Part shown: piece by piece, positions 1 to 10,530 of the stretch
How positions within the stretch are numbered: the first letter of the stretch is position 1
Layout of the letters: each line of letters opens with the position of its first letter
Source of the DNA: Lithobates sylvaticus
Lineage: Eukaryota > Chordata > Amphibia > Anura > Ranidae
Length of the DNA: 64,000 bases
Direction: 5' to 3'
Assembly: GCA_028564925.1 (NCBI GenBank)
Contig: CM053033.1
Location: 111,416,252 to 111,480,251, forward strand
Translations under genes and position numbers: made by a program
Notes under the pieces: generated by a model
The model's input: only the letters and a program-made list of their open reading frames with translations
The model's database searches: none
What the model was told of the DNA's origin: nothing

Positions 1-1234
1 TGTTTGAAAAGGGGCAGGCTGGTGTAGAAGTTATCCAGGTATATGTGGTAACCTTTCCTCAGCAGTGGGTATGCCAGGTCCCATACGATTTTACCAGTTG
101 TGCCCATGTAGGCCGGGCACTCAGGGGGCTGGAGCTGGGAATCTTTTCCTTCGTATATGCGGAAAGCATACAAATATCCCGTGGCTCTCTCGCAAAGCTT
201 ATAAAACTTCACTCCGTATTTGGCCCTTTTGCTAGGAATGTATTGTCTTATTCCTAGCCGGCCTGAAAAGGGTACCAGGGACTCATCGACACATATGTGC
301 TTTTCGGGGACATAGAGTTCTGAAAATCGTTGGGAAAAGAAATTAATGAGTGTGCGAATTTTATATAATTTGTCATGATTTGGATGATTGCGGGGAGGGC
401 ACTGGCTGTTGTCCCTGAAATGGAAAAAGCGCATTATCATCCTGTATCGGGACCTGGACATAACGGAAGAATAAATGGGCATATGGTGGATGGGGTCGGT
501 GGACCAATAGGCATGTCCTTCATTTTTTTTGGTAAGCCCCATGTTTATGGTGAGGCCCATAAACACTTTGAACTCCTCCAGAGTCAAGCTTCTCCACTCA
601 AATGGACAGGCGTAAGATGATTCGGGGTTGTTGGCTATATACTGCTGGGCATATAAATTGGTCTGGTCCACGATGAGTTGCAGCAAAGTGTCGGGCAAAA
701 ATAAATGAAAACAATCAATTGGGGAAAAATTTTGGGTATTGGCCTGCACACCTGGCTGTGCTGTGAAAGGGGGGATTCTTGCTGATCCTGAGTTGGAAGG
801 CAGCCATGTTGGATTGGCAAGACCATCTGGGAGGTATGTAGTGGCCCTGGCTCTTGGGGGACGTGGCACTCCAGTGCTGGTAGTTGGGGGATTTGTTCCT
901 GTGCTGGCATTTGGGCGTGATGATGCAGCAGTGCTGGTACTGGGGCTGGGCATTTCTTGTGGCCTTTCGTGGCGGCAGCACTGGTACTGGGCCTGGGAAT
1001 TTGATCCTGGGATATATTGCTGGTGGCTGCCTGGTTTCCAGAACGCCGTGCTCGTTTAGGAGGGATCCATTCTTCCTCCGATTCATTTGCCGATATACTA
1101 CTTTCGATCGGTTCAAATGCTGAATTTGAACGATCGGAATTGGCATTTGAATCTGATGAGAACTCCCCGCTGCTCTCATCAGTCATGGCGAGGATCTGGA
1201 ATGCCTCCTCACTTGTATATAATCTTTTGGACAT
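1..1234 (-). pseudogene. piggyBac transposase, partial, one frameshift
   Basis: The protein starts MSKRLYTSEEAFQIL at 1234, with an acidic then Ser/Thr/Pro-rich N-terminus typical of piggyBac transposases. The reading frame changes once, in the low-complexity segment at roughly 940-1000. From there a second frame is open down to base 1. That second frame carries the core: FTAQPGVQ near 770-745, IDCFHLFLPDTLL near 720, PFEWRSLTLEEF near 600, the first catalytic Asp in ICVDESLVPFSG near 280, and the second in YLDNFYTSLPLF near 30. The third catalytic Asp and the C-terminal zinc finger would lie beyond the edge. Only one break is visible, so the copy is fairly young. The family cuts and pastes DNA at TTAA sites in the nucleus. 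Confidence 0.85.
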
Positions 1235-1259
1235 GCTTTGTGATGGGCTGTGCGACTGG

Positions 1260-1770
1260 TGACAAATGACGGTCAGTGATGGGCGACAGGTGATAGGTGA
1301 CGAATGACTTCACTGGTGGGTGACGGGTGACGTGTGACGTCACTGGTGGGTGACGGGTGAACCACTGACGGCAGTCTCTGGACAGTGACAGGTGCACTTT
1401 GTGGGCACTGATAGGTGACAGATCTGGGTCACTGATGGCGGTCACTTATGACGGTCACTGGCGATGGTCACTGATGGGTGACAGGTGCACTTTGTGGGCA
1501 CTGATGGGTGACAGATCTGGGTCACTGATGACGGTCACTTATGACGGTCACTGATGGCGGTCACTGCCGATGGTCACTGATGGGTGACAGGGGCACTGAC
1601 GGGTGACAGGTGCACTTTGTGGGCACTGACGGGTGACAGGTGCACTTTGTGGACACTGACGGGTGACAGGTGCACTTTGTGGACACTGACGGGTGACAGG
1701 TGGACTTTGTGGACACTGACGGGTGACAGGTGCACTTTTGTGGACACTTTTGTGGTGACTGTTGGGTGAC
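1260..1770. repeat. 30-bp minisatellite
   Basis: Tandem units of about 30 bp built on GGTGACAGGTGCACTTTGTG plus CACTGACG run through this interval, most regular at 1590-1740 and more diverged to the left, where GACGGTCACTGATGG variants dominate. Because the unit is a multiple of three, both strands stay open for 60-90 codons (LTGDRCTLWT per unit); this is not taken as coding. A run of G follows at 1780-1796. The array sits in the 5' non-coding part of the piggyBac element. Confidence 0.85.
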
Positions 1771-2456
1771 AGCTGTAATGGGGGGGGGGGGGGGGGCGAT
1801 GTGACAGGTTCTCTTTGGCTGTGTTTGGTGCACTACACTACACTACAGTACAGTACAGACAAAGATCGGTAACTCACTGCTCCTGGCTGTTCTCTCCTCA
1901 CACTGGTAACGGTGTGTGAGGAGAGAATAGCCGGTAACAGCTAGTAACCGGTCTTTGTTTACATTTAGTGGTCGGCTGTGAATGGATCACAGCCGATCAC
2001 GTGGTAATCAGCCATCAGTCATTGGCTGATTACCCTTGTCGGTGACGAGCAGTGTTCCTGGGAACACGCCGCCACCGACATGACCGCGCTGCGCGCTCCC
2101 GATCGCGCGCATGCGCTGTCTAAAGTCGGGACTTCCCCAATGTGATCAGCCGTGACGTAATCGCGGCTGATCACATGGTGAACAGCCATGCCCAATGGCT
2201 GTTCACCCCTGTCGGTGACGGGGTGTGTCTCCGGGACACGCCGGCACCGACAGAGCACGGCTGCGCGCCCGCGATCGCGCGCACGGCCGTGTTTTTTGGC
2301 CGCCGTCATATGACGGCGGCCCGCCACGAGAGCTGCACCGTCCCGCCGTCATATGACGGCGGGCGGTCAGCAACTGGTTAATACAGCGCTTGAAAAAGTA
2401 TTCATACCGTTTGAAATTTTGCCATGTTACAACCAAAAACGTGAATGTATTTTATT

Positions 2457-3850
2457 TAGTAAAAGAGGTGGAGATCTACCTGAACAACATGGGAGAAGTC
2501 AAAGATCAACGGGCACAGTGTCGCCTTCTCACACCTGATTTAAACCCCTAATTGCTGTACTACCATGTCCCAATCATGTGGATTGCACGGCAATCATGGG
2601 TTTAAATCGGGTGGTGAGAAGGCAACATATGGCCTCCTCACCACCTGTTAAACACACGCAGGTTGCTTTTCAGAGGACCAGCAGTGCCTGCTGCACTTGT
2701 AAATGAGCCCTTCAGCAGCGGCTCTCTTCGGACTCGTTCGCACATAAAGTTGGGGGGTTGGTAAAACCTTGCGGTTGAGTCGTGGTTTTATGGCCCCAAT
2801 CCCTACCCCCTTTACCTACTGAGGCAGCAGCTAAAAGGTATACACATGCCACAGCAGGAATTAAACCCCACTGTTGCTTTGGCAGGTGGTAGCACCCACC
2901 AAATCGTGCCCTATTCAAGTAAATGGGGCCACTCTGCAAGTCCCCCGTAACTGCATGCTTCTGCAGGGTCTAAGGGGTATAAGCAGGTGGTGAGAAAGCA
3001 ACACAATGCTGCCTGCTTTAACCTCTTATTTACTGTCCTCCACAAAGTTGCAGGGCACTTGCAGACTGGCCTCATTCACCTAAATGGGTCATGCTGTGCC
3101 TGTGACATGTGTACACCCCTGCCCACTGCAGCTAAAGGGGATGCGGGTGGGGTGGGATGATGAAGAAACACGTCTTAACTTTGGGCTTTTACACCCCTCC
3201 CCCCCCCCCCCCCAAACTGCAAATGTGAATGAACCTTTACTGTTCTGAGCCCCATATAAAGCTGCTTTCACACTGATATGCTGAAGTTTACCTGCACCGC
3301 GGGTGCAGAACAGTGCATCTGCAACTTTCCTGGGTTAGCTGCACGTTGCCTTAGACTTCTATTATATCCTGCAGGTGTGGTGCACTTTCTGAAAGCGCAC
3401 CAAAACCCCTGTATTCAGAAAGTGCACCAAACGCGCAGGATATAATAGAAGTCTATGGCTAAGTAAGGGCAAACCAGCAGGAAAGCTGCAGGTACGCTGC
3501 AGTGTGGGTAAACCACAGCAGATAAGTGTGAAAGCAGTCCTATACTATTCTGCCTAGTGTATTGCTTCACACTGACCTAAAGATCTCTTCTTTCCTGCTG
3601 CTGTCATCACTTTGGAGACTGCTAGCCGGCATAAGAGATGGGGTGCAGTTGCTATCACTCTGTATGGGACAGGAGCCGGCACTACAGAGGAGGCATCGGC
3701 TTATGCAGCTCTTGTTCCCTACTACAGCTCCAACTTTACAAATAGTTCCTCTGCATTGCACTCTGTTATATGCTCTGGAGTGGTGGGTAAGCAAGCCTAG
3801 ATCACGATCTACCTGTCACCTGTTTGCAATTTACATGTTGCTGACCCCCA
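2457..3850. mobile_element. Composite insertion inside the Tc1 copy
   Basis: Tc1 terminal sequence stops near 2457 (GTGAATGTATTTTATT) and resumes at 3851 (TGATAGACCAACACAAAG). The intervening 1.4 kb is foreign. Its right part holds a foldback MITE at 3261-3540, whose ends read GCTGCTTTCACACTGATATG and a matching GTGTGAAAGCAG. That MITE has a hairpin in which AGACTTCTATTATATCC and its complement face each other. The left part (2457-3260) has no gene or family I recognise; a C-run lies at 3197-3214. Confidence 0.55.
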
Positions 3851-4057
3851 TGATAGACCAACACAAAGTGGCACATAATTGTGAAGTTAAAGGAAAATGA
3901 TAAATGGTTTTCAATTTTTTTACAAATAAATATCTGTAAAGTGTGGCGTGCATTTCTATTCAGACCCCTTTACTCTGATACCCCTAACTGAAATCTAGTG
4001 GAACCAATTGCCTTCAGAAGTCTCCTAATTAGTAAATAGAGTCCATCTGTGTGTAAT

Positions 4058-4361
4058 TATTATTATACACAATTTATATAGTGCCAACAGTTTACGCACT
4101 GCTTTACAATATATAGGGGGACAACACAAGTACAGTACAATACAAAAGGTACAGGAGGGCCCTGCACGTAGAGCTTACATTCTAAAGGCAAGGCGTGGTG
4201 GTACAAAAGGTAATAGCTGCAGAGAATGATTTGATGGGGGTGGCTCGGGGACAGTTGTTAGGTGGGTGTGGGATAGGCTTCCCTGAATAAATGAGTTTTC
4301 AGGGATCTCTTAAAGGTGGACAGGGTAGGGGCTGATCGGACATGATGGGGCAGGGAGTTCA
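4058..4361 (-). mobile_element. L2/CR1-type LINE 3' tail inserted in Tc1
   Basis: Read on the minus strand this is the end of an L2-type reverse transcriptase frame (a degenerate stretch equivalent to FKRSLKTHLFREAY) followed by a 3' UTR that ends TTGTAAAGCAGTGCG...ACTGTTGGCACTATATAA and a short ATAATA tail. The same tail occurs on the plus strand at 22240-22270. It is truncated at its 5' end, as LINE copies usually are, and splits the Tc1 sequence GTGTGTAAT / TTAATCTC. Confidence 0.7.
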
Positions 4362-4379
4362 TTTAATCTCAGTATAATT

Positions 4380-5719
4380 ACAGCTGTTCTATGAAGCTCT
4401 CAGAGGATTGTTCGAGAACCTTAGTGAACAAACAGCATCATGAAGGCCAAGGAACACATCAGACAGGTCAGGGATAAATTTTTGGAGAAGTTCCCACAGA
4501 GCACTGTTCAATGCATCATCCAAAAATGGAAAGAGTATAACCATAGCTCCCAACTGTCCCTGATTTGGAGCAATGTCCCTCATTCCTCCTCATTTGGTCT
4601 ATATAGTTGTATATAAAATGCACTTTTTATCTTTCAAAAAGTGTTTCCCAGTGCTAAATCTTTCATCCAATTTCTACATTTCTGCATTTGTACATTTTAA
4701 AAGCCAATATACAGGAATAGTAGTGGTAAGAAAATAAAAATAGCCCTTGTGGATATAATTAACCTTTTTTTTGTTAATTCTCCTTTAAGGGGGTGTGGCA
4801 GGGGTGTGTCCTATGCCTACCTACGTTTGGTAGTAAGTGTCCCTCATTCCCATCTCAAAATGTTGGGAGGTATGGTATAACACAGCTGCAAACCTATCAA
4901 GACATGGCCATCCACCAAAACTGACAGACTGGGCAAGGAGAGCATTAATCAGAGAAACAGCCAGGAGGCCCATGGTAACTCTGGAGGAGCTGCAGAGATC
5001 CACAGCTCAGGTGGAAGAATCTGTCAACAGGAAAACTATTAGTTGTGCACTCCACAAATTTGGCCTTTATGGAAGAGTGGCAAGAAGAAAGCCATAAGAA
5101 GTCCCATTTGCAGTTTGAGAGAAGCCATGTGGGGGACACAGCAAACATGTAGAAGAAGTTGCTCTGGTCAGATGAGACCAAAATTTTACTTTTTGGCCTA
5201 ATAACAAAACACTATGTGTGGCGAAAAACGAACACTGCACGTCACCCTGAACACACCATCCCCACTGTGAAACATGGTGGTGGCAGCATCATGTTGTGGG
5301 GATGCTTTTCTTCAGCAGGGACAGGGAAGCTGGTCAGAGTTGATGGGAAGATGGATGGAACCAAATACAGGGCAATCTTAGCAGAAAACCTGTTCGAGTC
5401 TGCAAAAGACTTGAGACTGGGGTGGAGGTTCACCTTCCAGCAGGACAACGACCCTAAACATACAGCCAGAGCCACAATGGAATGGTTTAGATCAAAGCAT
5501 ATTCATGTGTTAGAATGGCCCAGTCAAATTCCAGACCTAAATCCAATTGAGAATCTGTGGCAAGACCTGAAAATTGTTGTTTGCAGACGCTCTCCATCCA
5601 ATCTGACAGAAGAAGAATGGGCAAAAATGTCAATATCTAGATGTGTAAAGCTGGTAAAGCCATCCCCAAATAGATTTGCAGCTGTAATTGCAGCGAAAGG
5701 TGGTTCTACAAAGTATTGA
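4380..5719 (+). pseudogene. Tc1 transposase remnant
   Basis: Pieces of a Tc1 DD34E transposase can be read. The N-terminal DNA-binding part starts near ATGAAGGCCAAGGAACACAT (4440) and is split by a MITE. A middle part at 4870-5097 contains RHGHPPKLTDWARRALIRE and RKTISCALHKFGLYGRVARR. The catalytic part at 5159-5719 contains WSDETK (first Asp), [10 protein letters not shown] (second Asp) and [12 protein letters not shown] (Glu). The two inner blocks are out of frame with each other around 5097-5159, and a MITE lies inside the gene, so no active protein is expected. The right inverted repeat follows the gene. Confidence 0.85.
4543..4876. mobile_element. hAT-like MITE inserted in Tc1 transposase
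   Basis: The ends are inverted copies of CATAGCTCCCAACTGTCCC (left) and GTTGGGAGGTATG (right). The flanks AGTATAAC and GGTATAAC match at 7 of 8 bases, which suits an aged 8-bp hAT target duplication. The insert interrupts the Tc1 transposase sequence ATGGAAAGAGTAT / GGTATAACACAGCTGC. Confidence 0.6.
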
Positions 5720-6082
5720 TTTAGGGGGGTTAAATACAAATGCATGCTTCAGATATTTATTTGTAAAAAAAAATTAAAAACATTTAGCATTTTCCTTCCA
5801 CTTCACAATTATGTGCCACTTTGTGTTGGTCTATCACATAAAATCCCAATAAAATATATTTGTTTTTGGTTGTAACATTACAAAATGTGGAAAATGTCAA
5901 GGGGTATGAATACTTTTTCAAGGCACTGTATATCTAGTTGACAGATAATTACAGGTCATGGTTAAAAGGAGCCGCCTCATATCTTAGCAAAGCAAATGTG
6001 CAGTGAAAAGACTGCAATAGTATGTGGACTGAATATGCTGAAGTAATTGAAAGCTTATGAACATTTTTGGGAATCAGGGATT

Positions 6083-6741
6083 TTAAAGTGGTAGTCACCT
6101 GTTTGATTTATACCTACAGGAAAGCCTATAGTAAAAGGAGATATTTACTTTAGTAGCAGACGGTGACGTCCCTGGGGCATGCGCACTGCATTCTGATTGA
6201 CGGTGCCGTGACTCCTGTGCGCATACGCGAGAGCGACGTCATCACAGCTGACCATTTTTTAAACTGGTGAAGCATGCAAAGCTGGAAGGAAGATCGGGTT
6301 GAGCTGGAATCCCCGACAGCAGTGACAGCTTCTTTTTAAGGTAAGTCTGTTATACAGGCATAACCCGCTTTAAGTACACTCACTTTACGTACACTCGCGA
6401 GTACAGACATACCTGTGAGTGTATGTAAAGTGTCTCAAGCTAAAGCGGCAGCTAAGAAAATCCGTGCACGGATAGTTCAGATTACACGCCATTTGTAAAC
6501 ACACTCCCTGACCCCCCCCCCCCCCACTGCAGTCCCTGACCCCCCTCTACAGCCCCTGACACCCCAGAAGTGAAAAAAGGTATTGCTTCACTTTAAGTAC
6601 ATTTTCGTTTTAAACATACATGCTCTGGTCCCATTGTGTACTTAAAAGTGGGGTATACCTATAATGTGCTAGTATGTGGTGCATACTAGTACATTATGAC
6701 ATTATCTTGCAGGGCCCAATTTTTTTTTACAACCACTTTAA
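6083..6741. mobile_element. TTAA-flanked non-autonomous element (AGTGGT ends)
   Basis: TTAA at 6083-6086 and 6738-6741 bound an element with ends AGTGGTAGTCACC and its partial complement ACAACCACT. It contains no gene. A second module inside (about 6350-6660) has its own inverted repeats around TACACTCACTTTACGTACAC. A C-run is at 6510-6525. Confidence 0.6.
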
Positions 6742-6957
6742 ATGAGCATTCTCAGTCATGTTTGGAGCCATGGGTGACCCTTTATAGACACATTTTGCCA
6801 ATTATTGCTGCCTGTGGTTGCCACCTTTCCTTGGGAAAGAATACAGATCCTTCCTATTAATAACATTGCCACCTAGACCTATTTTTTTACCAGCAAGGAG
6901 AGCAAAGGGCCATCTGCAGTGAACCAGTATTCTCCATGGGAGATGTCTGCAGGGGAG

Positions 6958-7867
6958 TAGACATGGGCGCTGTCAAAAAAATTGTTTTTGTTTCGTTTCG
7001 TTCCGTTCCGTTTTAAAAAAAAATTGTATTTCGGATTTCGTGTACGAAATTTAAACGTTTCTGTTAATTTGGATCGGAAATTCGTAAATTTCGTATTTCG
7101 TACAGAATTCTAAAGGCCCGTACACACGATTTGACTTTTTGACAACCAACATGCAAATTAGCTGTTTTGGACCAACATCCGACCGTGTGTACGCTCCATC
7201 GGACCAACTTTTTCCAGGTTTCATCTGACTTTTGTTGGCTGTGCGAACAGACCAACTTTCTGCCAACAAAAGTCCGATGGACCAAAGTCCGACCGTGTGT
7301 ACACAAAACCAACGGACTTTTGTACAAAGTACAAACACGCATGCTCAGAACCAATGCAAAAGATCAGACAACAATATAGAAGTTGACCAAAGGTGGCGCT
7401 GGAGTATTCAAACGTCCTCTTTTGAAGTGTCGTCAGTAAGTTCAAACGTCACTACGTTCATGTTTGTTGCCTAAAAAGTCTGATCGTGTGTATGCAATAC
7501 AAACTTGGGGCCAACGCCCTTTGTACAAAAATCCACGGGAAAGTTGGTCCAAGGTCCGATCGTGTGTATAAGGCTTTATGCATATTAACACCAGTCACGT
7601 TTCTGATACTTTCTGTTAATTTGGAACGGAAATTCGTTTACGAAATTTCGTATTTCGTAAATGAAATTTCGTATTTCGTACAGAATTCTTATGCATAAAC
7701 ACCAGTCACGTTTCTGTTAATTTGGATCCGAAATTCGTAAACGAAATTTCGTATTTCGTACGGAATTTGTATGCATAGAAATTTGTATTTCGGATTCGTA
7801 CGAATGTACAAATTTCGAAAAATTCGTTCGAATTTCCGATTTGTACGAAACTAATCACACATGTCTA
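6958..7867. mobile_element. hAT-type MITE with perfect 8-bp target duplication
   Basis: The target sequence CAGGGGAG is present on both sides (6950-6957 and 7868-7875). The element starts TAGACATG and ends CATGTCTA. The body is a series of AT-rich repeats of the type AAATTTCGTATTTCGTAC. A second MITE (about 7112-7577) has inserted within it, next to the phrase CAGAATTCT. There is no coding capacity. Confidence 0.8.
7112..7577. mobile_element. Harbinger-like MITE nested in the hAT MITE
   Basis: The ends AAGGCCCGTACACACGAT and ATCGTGTGTATAAGGCTT are inverted. The same 'TACACACG' ends recur at 9074-9499, 27650-27960 and 45608-46015. Several inner stretches (GACCAACTTT, AAAGTCCGATGG) are also inverted against each other. 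The flanking three bases are TAA/TTA, so the target duplication is not exact here. Confidence 0.55.
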
Positions 7868-7875
7868 CAGGGGAG

Positions 7876-8400
7876 TGAGGAAAAGAAGAGGAAGGGAAGG
7901 TGTTGTCACAGTCATGACTTTGAGCTGGCTGCATCTGTCAAATGTTCACCATTATGTCTGCATCTGACAAATACTTTGTGAAACCAAAGGAAGGAAACCT
8001 TAATCTCTCTGCTCCAACGGTCCGACACTTGCAAGGCCCCATGCTGGTGCCAACATAGTCTCCCAGTTCTGGTCTTCGGCCGCTTTGAGAGGCCAGAACA
8101 GGATGGTGTCATTCCTTCACATGCACAGGAGTCATTCGTACTGGCACCCTGCCCAAATTGTAGTGTACATTCTGCTGAACATTGTGAACTATTTTTTGTA
8201 GAAGAAATGTTGCAAGTCTACCACTGCAATAGACTACTGTATACTGGCAAGAGACCACCCTGTACATACCTGAACATGAAAGTTAAAATCTGTTAGCCAT
8301 GGGCAGCAGGCAACTTACAGACTTACTTTTTATACATGGGACTGACAACTGGTTGGTGTATCATAATTTACATCAAATGGGGAAAAAAAAGAAAGAAATA
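7876..8400. other. No gene seen
   Basis: No recognisable repeat or gene. It lies just beyond the 3' end of the host gene (minus strand). Confidence 0.4.
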
Positions 8401-8418
8401 AAAAAGAAAATTTATATT

Positions 8419-8424
8419 TTTATT
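8419..8424 (-). terminator. Poly(A) signal of the host gene
   Basis: AATAAA on the minus strand about 220 bases after the stop codon, followed by a T-rich stretch (in minus-strand reading), as expected for a cleavage region. This would give a short 3' UTR covering about 8400-8643. Other signals further on cannot be excluded. Confidence 0.5.
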
Positions 8425-8643
8425 TAAATGTTTTCTGTACATATACACATTTCTGTATTTCCCAATCAGCACAATCACATCCAGGCAATGTCTTATGTAG
8501 TGCTGAGAGATCCCATACATACGATTGGGTTTAGATGGGTGTTAGTTCAACTGGTGAGTCCAATGTTGAAAGGTTTCTTATGGAAGTAAGGTAGAAACCA
8601 CAAGTGTTGGCTTCCTGGACTTGCATGCGACTTCATTCCCCTT

Positions 8644-8832
<189 letters not shown>

Positions 8833-9073
8833 CTAAAATTCATTGTGCTTCATAGAAAGTGAAGGTGTTTACAGTGGCCAATCAAATTCCAGCTGTTACA
8901 TGCTTTGCACCTGGGATTGGGCCAGTGATTCACATAAATGCCTTTTGTAAAAAAAAAAAAAAATTCTGCAATTATGAAAAAGTAATCTAAGGGGTTCAGC
9001 TTTGATGGTCGGAGGGAGAACAGATTGCTAAAATTTTCCTGCTTGTTGAAAGCTCTTTTGCTCATCATACTAA

Positions 9074-9499
9074 AGCCCCATACACACGGTCGGACAATCC
9101 GAGGACCAGGTCCGTCGGATCATGTCCGTCGTACTTTGTCCGATGTTGGTGTTGCGTACACACGGTCGGACAAAGTTGTCGAAAAATCCGATCATTCTGA
9201 ACGTGGTGACGTTTGTTGCCTACGACGGGACTACGTAGAGGCTAGTAGCCAATAGCTTTGGTCTTGTAATGTGATCTGAGCATGCGTGGCACTTTGTCCG
9301 TCAGGAATTCGATACACACGATCGGACTTGGTGTGATCGGACCGTGTTGACGGCAAATCTTTCCAGCAGGAGATAAGACTTTGTCCGTCGGCCAAACCGA
9401 CGAACACTGTCCGATGGTGCATACACACGGTCTGATTTTTCGACAACATTGTCCGATCGGACAGAATCCATGAAAAAGTCCGACCGTGTGTATGGGGCT
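9074..9499. mobile_element. Harbinger-like MITE, TAA target duplication
   Basis: The ends AGCCCCATACACACGGTCGG and its inverted partner are near-perfect, with TAA on both sides (9071-9073, 9500-9502). Three-base TWA duplications are the habit of Harbinger elements. The body repeats short GTCCG/CGGAC blocks in both orientations, giving a strong hairpin. It lies in intron 2 of the host gene. Confidence 0.7.
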
Positions 9500-9626
9500 T
9501 AACTGTTTCCTGTAAGGGTAAACTGTTGTGCTCAATCGTACCAGAGAAATATTATAGAATACATATTCTGCCTTCCTTTGCAATTTAAGGTTCCATTTAT
9601 TGTTCAGGAAGGTATTCAAAATATAC

Positions 9627-9947
9627 TTAAAGAGGAGCTCCAGGCAGAAAAAAATTACTTTTATTATTAGGACACTTACCTGTCCAGGAATCCAGCACAC
9701 GAGTCGATTTTTCAATTGACTAATGGAAACCGGCAGTGAAGTCGTTTTATTACTGCGCATGCATACTTTGTAAATGGGCCGCCTGCGGAGGAAGATGGGG
9801 GGGCATAACTTCCGGCTCAGTTCATCGTGGCATAACTAGGTAACTGCTCCCCCCAAAAGATGCCAAATGTGGCGGTGGAGGGGGTGGGGGGGGGGTGGGG
9901 GCAGGCAGAAAAACGGAGCTTCCCTTTTTAGGTGGAGCTCTGCTTTA
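9627..9947. mobile_element. TTAA-flanked MITE (AGAGGAGCTCC ends)
   Basis: TTAA at 9627-9630 and 9944-9947. The ends are AGAGGAGCTCC and GGAGCTCTGCT. The same class recurs at 35777-36134 and 36541-37011. A G-run lies at 9880-9898. No gene. Confidence 0.6.
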
Positions 9948-9949
9948 AG

Positions 9950-10530
9950 CTGTAACTTCTTTGTGCCGGGTTAGAACCCCTGTCATTTTTTTCTTTGCTG
10001 AGGATATAACAGCAAGAGAAATGTCACACCAATAGTTTTGAGTCCAAAAGTACTTATTTTATCATAGAAGTCAGAGTAAGCAAGCCAATGTATTTCATGG
10101 TCTGTAGTGCCTTCTTTGTCAGAGCTTAAGGTTTGTTTTTGTTTTTTTCCTTGTAATATTTCTTACCTTTCTAGTCGATTCTTTGGAGCGGGTTTATACA
10201 TACTGTAAAACTCTTTAGGCAGTGTATATTGTTAAGAATAGTTTGCAATGTGCATTTAAGGGACAGTTTAAGTGTACTATCCATGCACATCTAGTTTTTA
10301 CCTAATAATGAAATCTGCCAGCACAGTAAACAGATAGTCATGCTAACAGAACTTTTAAACCACCTTAATATCACATAGAAGGGGAAAGCTAGTTATGCTT
10401 TTTAAGCAAGGAAGCATACATTTTTTTTTTAATATTTTTACGTTATGCTATGGGAATAGCAAGATTTAAAAATATAGTAGCTGTTGTCCCAATTTGGCAG
10501 CAAATATGGAAATACACTTCAAAGTGCTAG
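9950..10530. other. Intron 2 sequence, nothing recognised
   Basis: AT-rich sequence without open frames of note or clear terminal repeats. Confidence 0.35.

Larger units (their letters stand above)
1..2381 (-). mobile_element. piggyBac element, left part outside the window
   Basis: A piggyBac-type DNA transposon reads on the minus strand and is cut by the window edge. Its 5' terminus is at 2377, next to the TTAA target at 2378-2381; read inward the end is CCAGTTGCTGACCG. The transposase lies at 1-1234. Between gene and terminus are a 30-bp minisatellite (about 1260-1770), a duplicated GC-rich module (about 1970-2290) and two perfect palindromes centred on CCGTCATATGACGG (2298-2321 and 2342-2363). 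TTAA targeting and the transposase sequence both fit piggyBac. The other terminus lies outside the window, so the element's full length is unknown. Confidence 0.85.
2384..5928 (+). mobile_element. Tc1-type transposon with three nested insertions
   Basis: The left terminus CAGCGCTTGAAAAAGTATTC (2384) and right terminus, ending in CAAGGCACTG at 5928, are inverted repeats flanked by TA (2382-2383, 5929-5930). Tc1 sequence is interrupted three times: about 2457-3850 (mixed, includes a MITE), about 4058-4361 (L2-type LINE tail, reversed) and about 4543-4876 (hAT-like MITE). The Tc1 sequence resumes after each break, so the nesting order is clear. The left end sits directly against the TTAA of the piggyBac element. 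Confidence 0.85.

Noticed and set aside
635-1234. A 199-codon minus-strand frame as a complete small host gene
   Set aside because: It is the N-terminal part of a piggyBac transposase; its second half reads a wrong frame past the frameshift.
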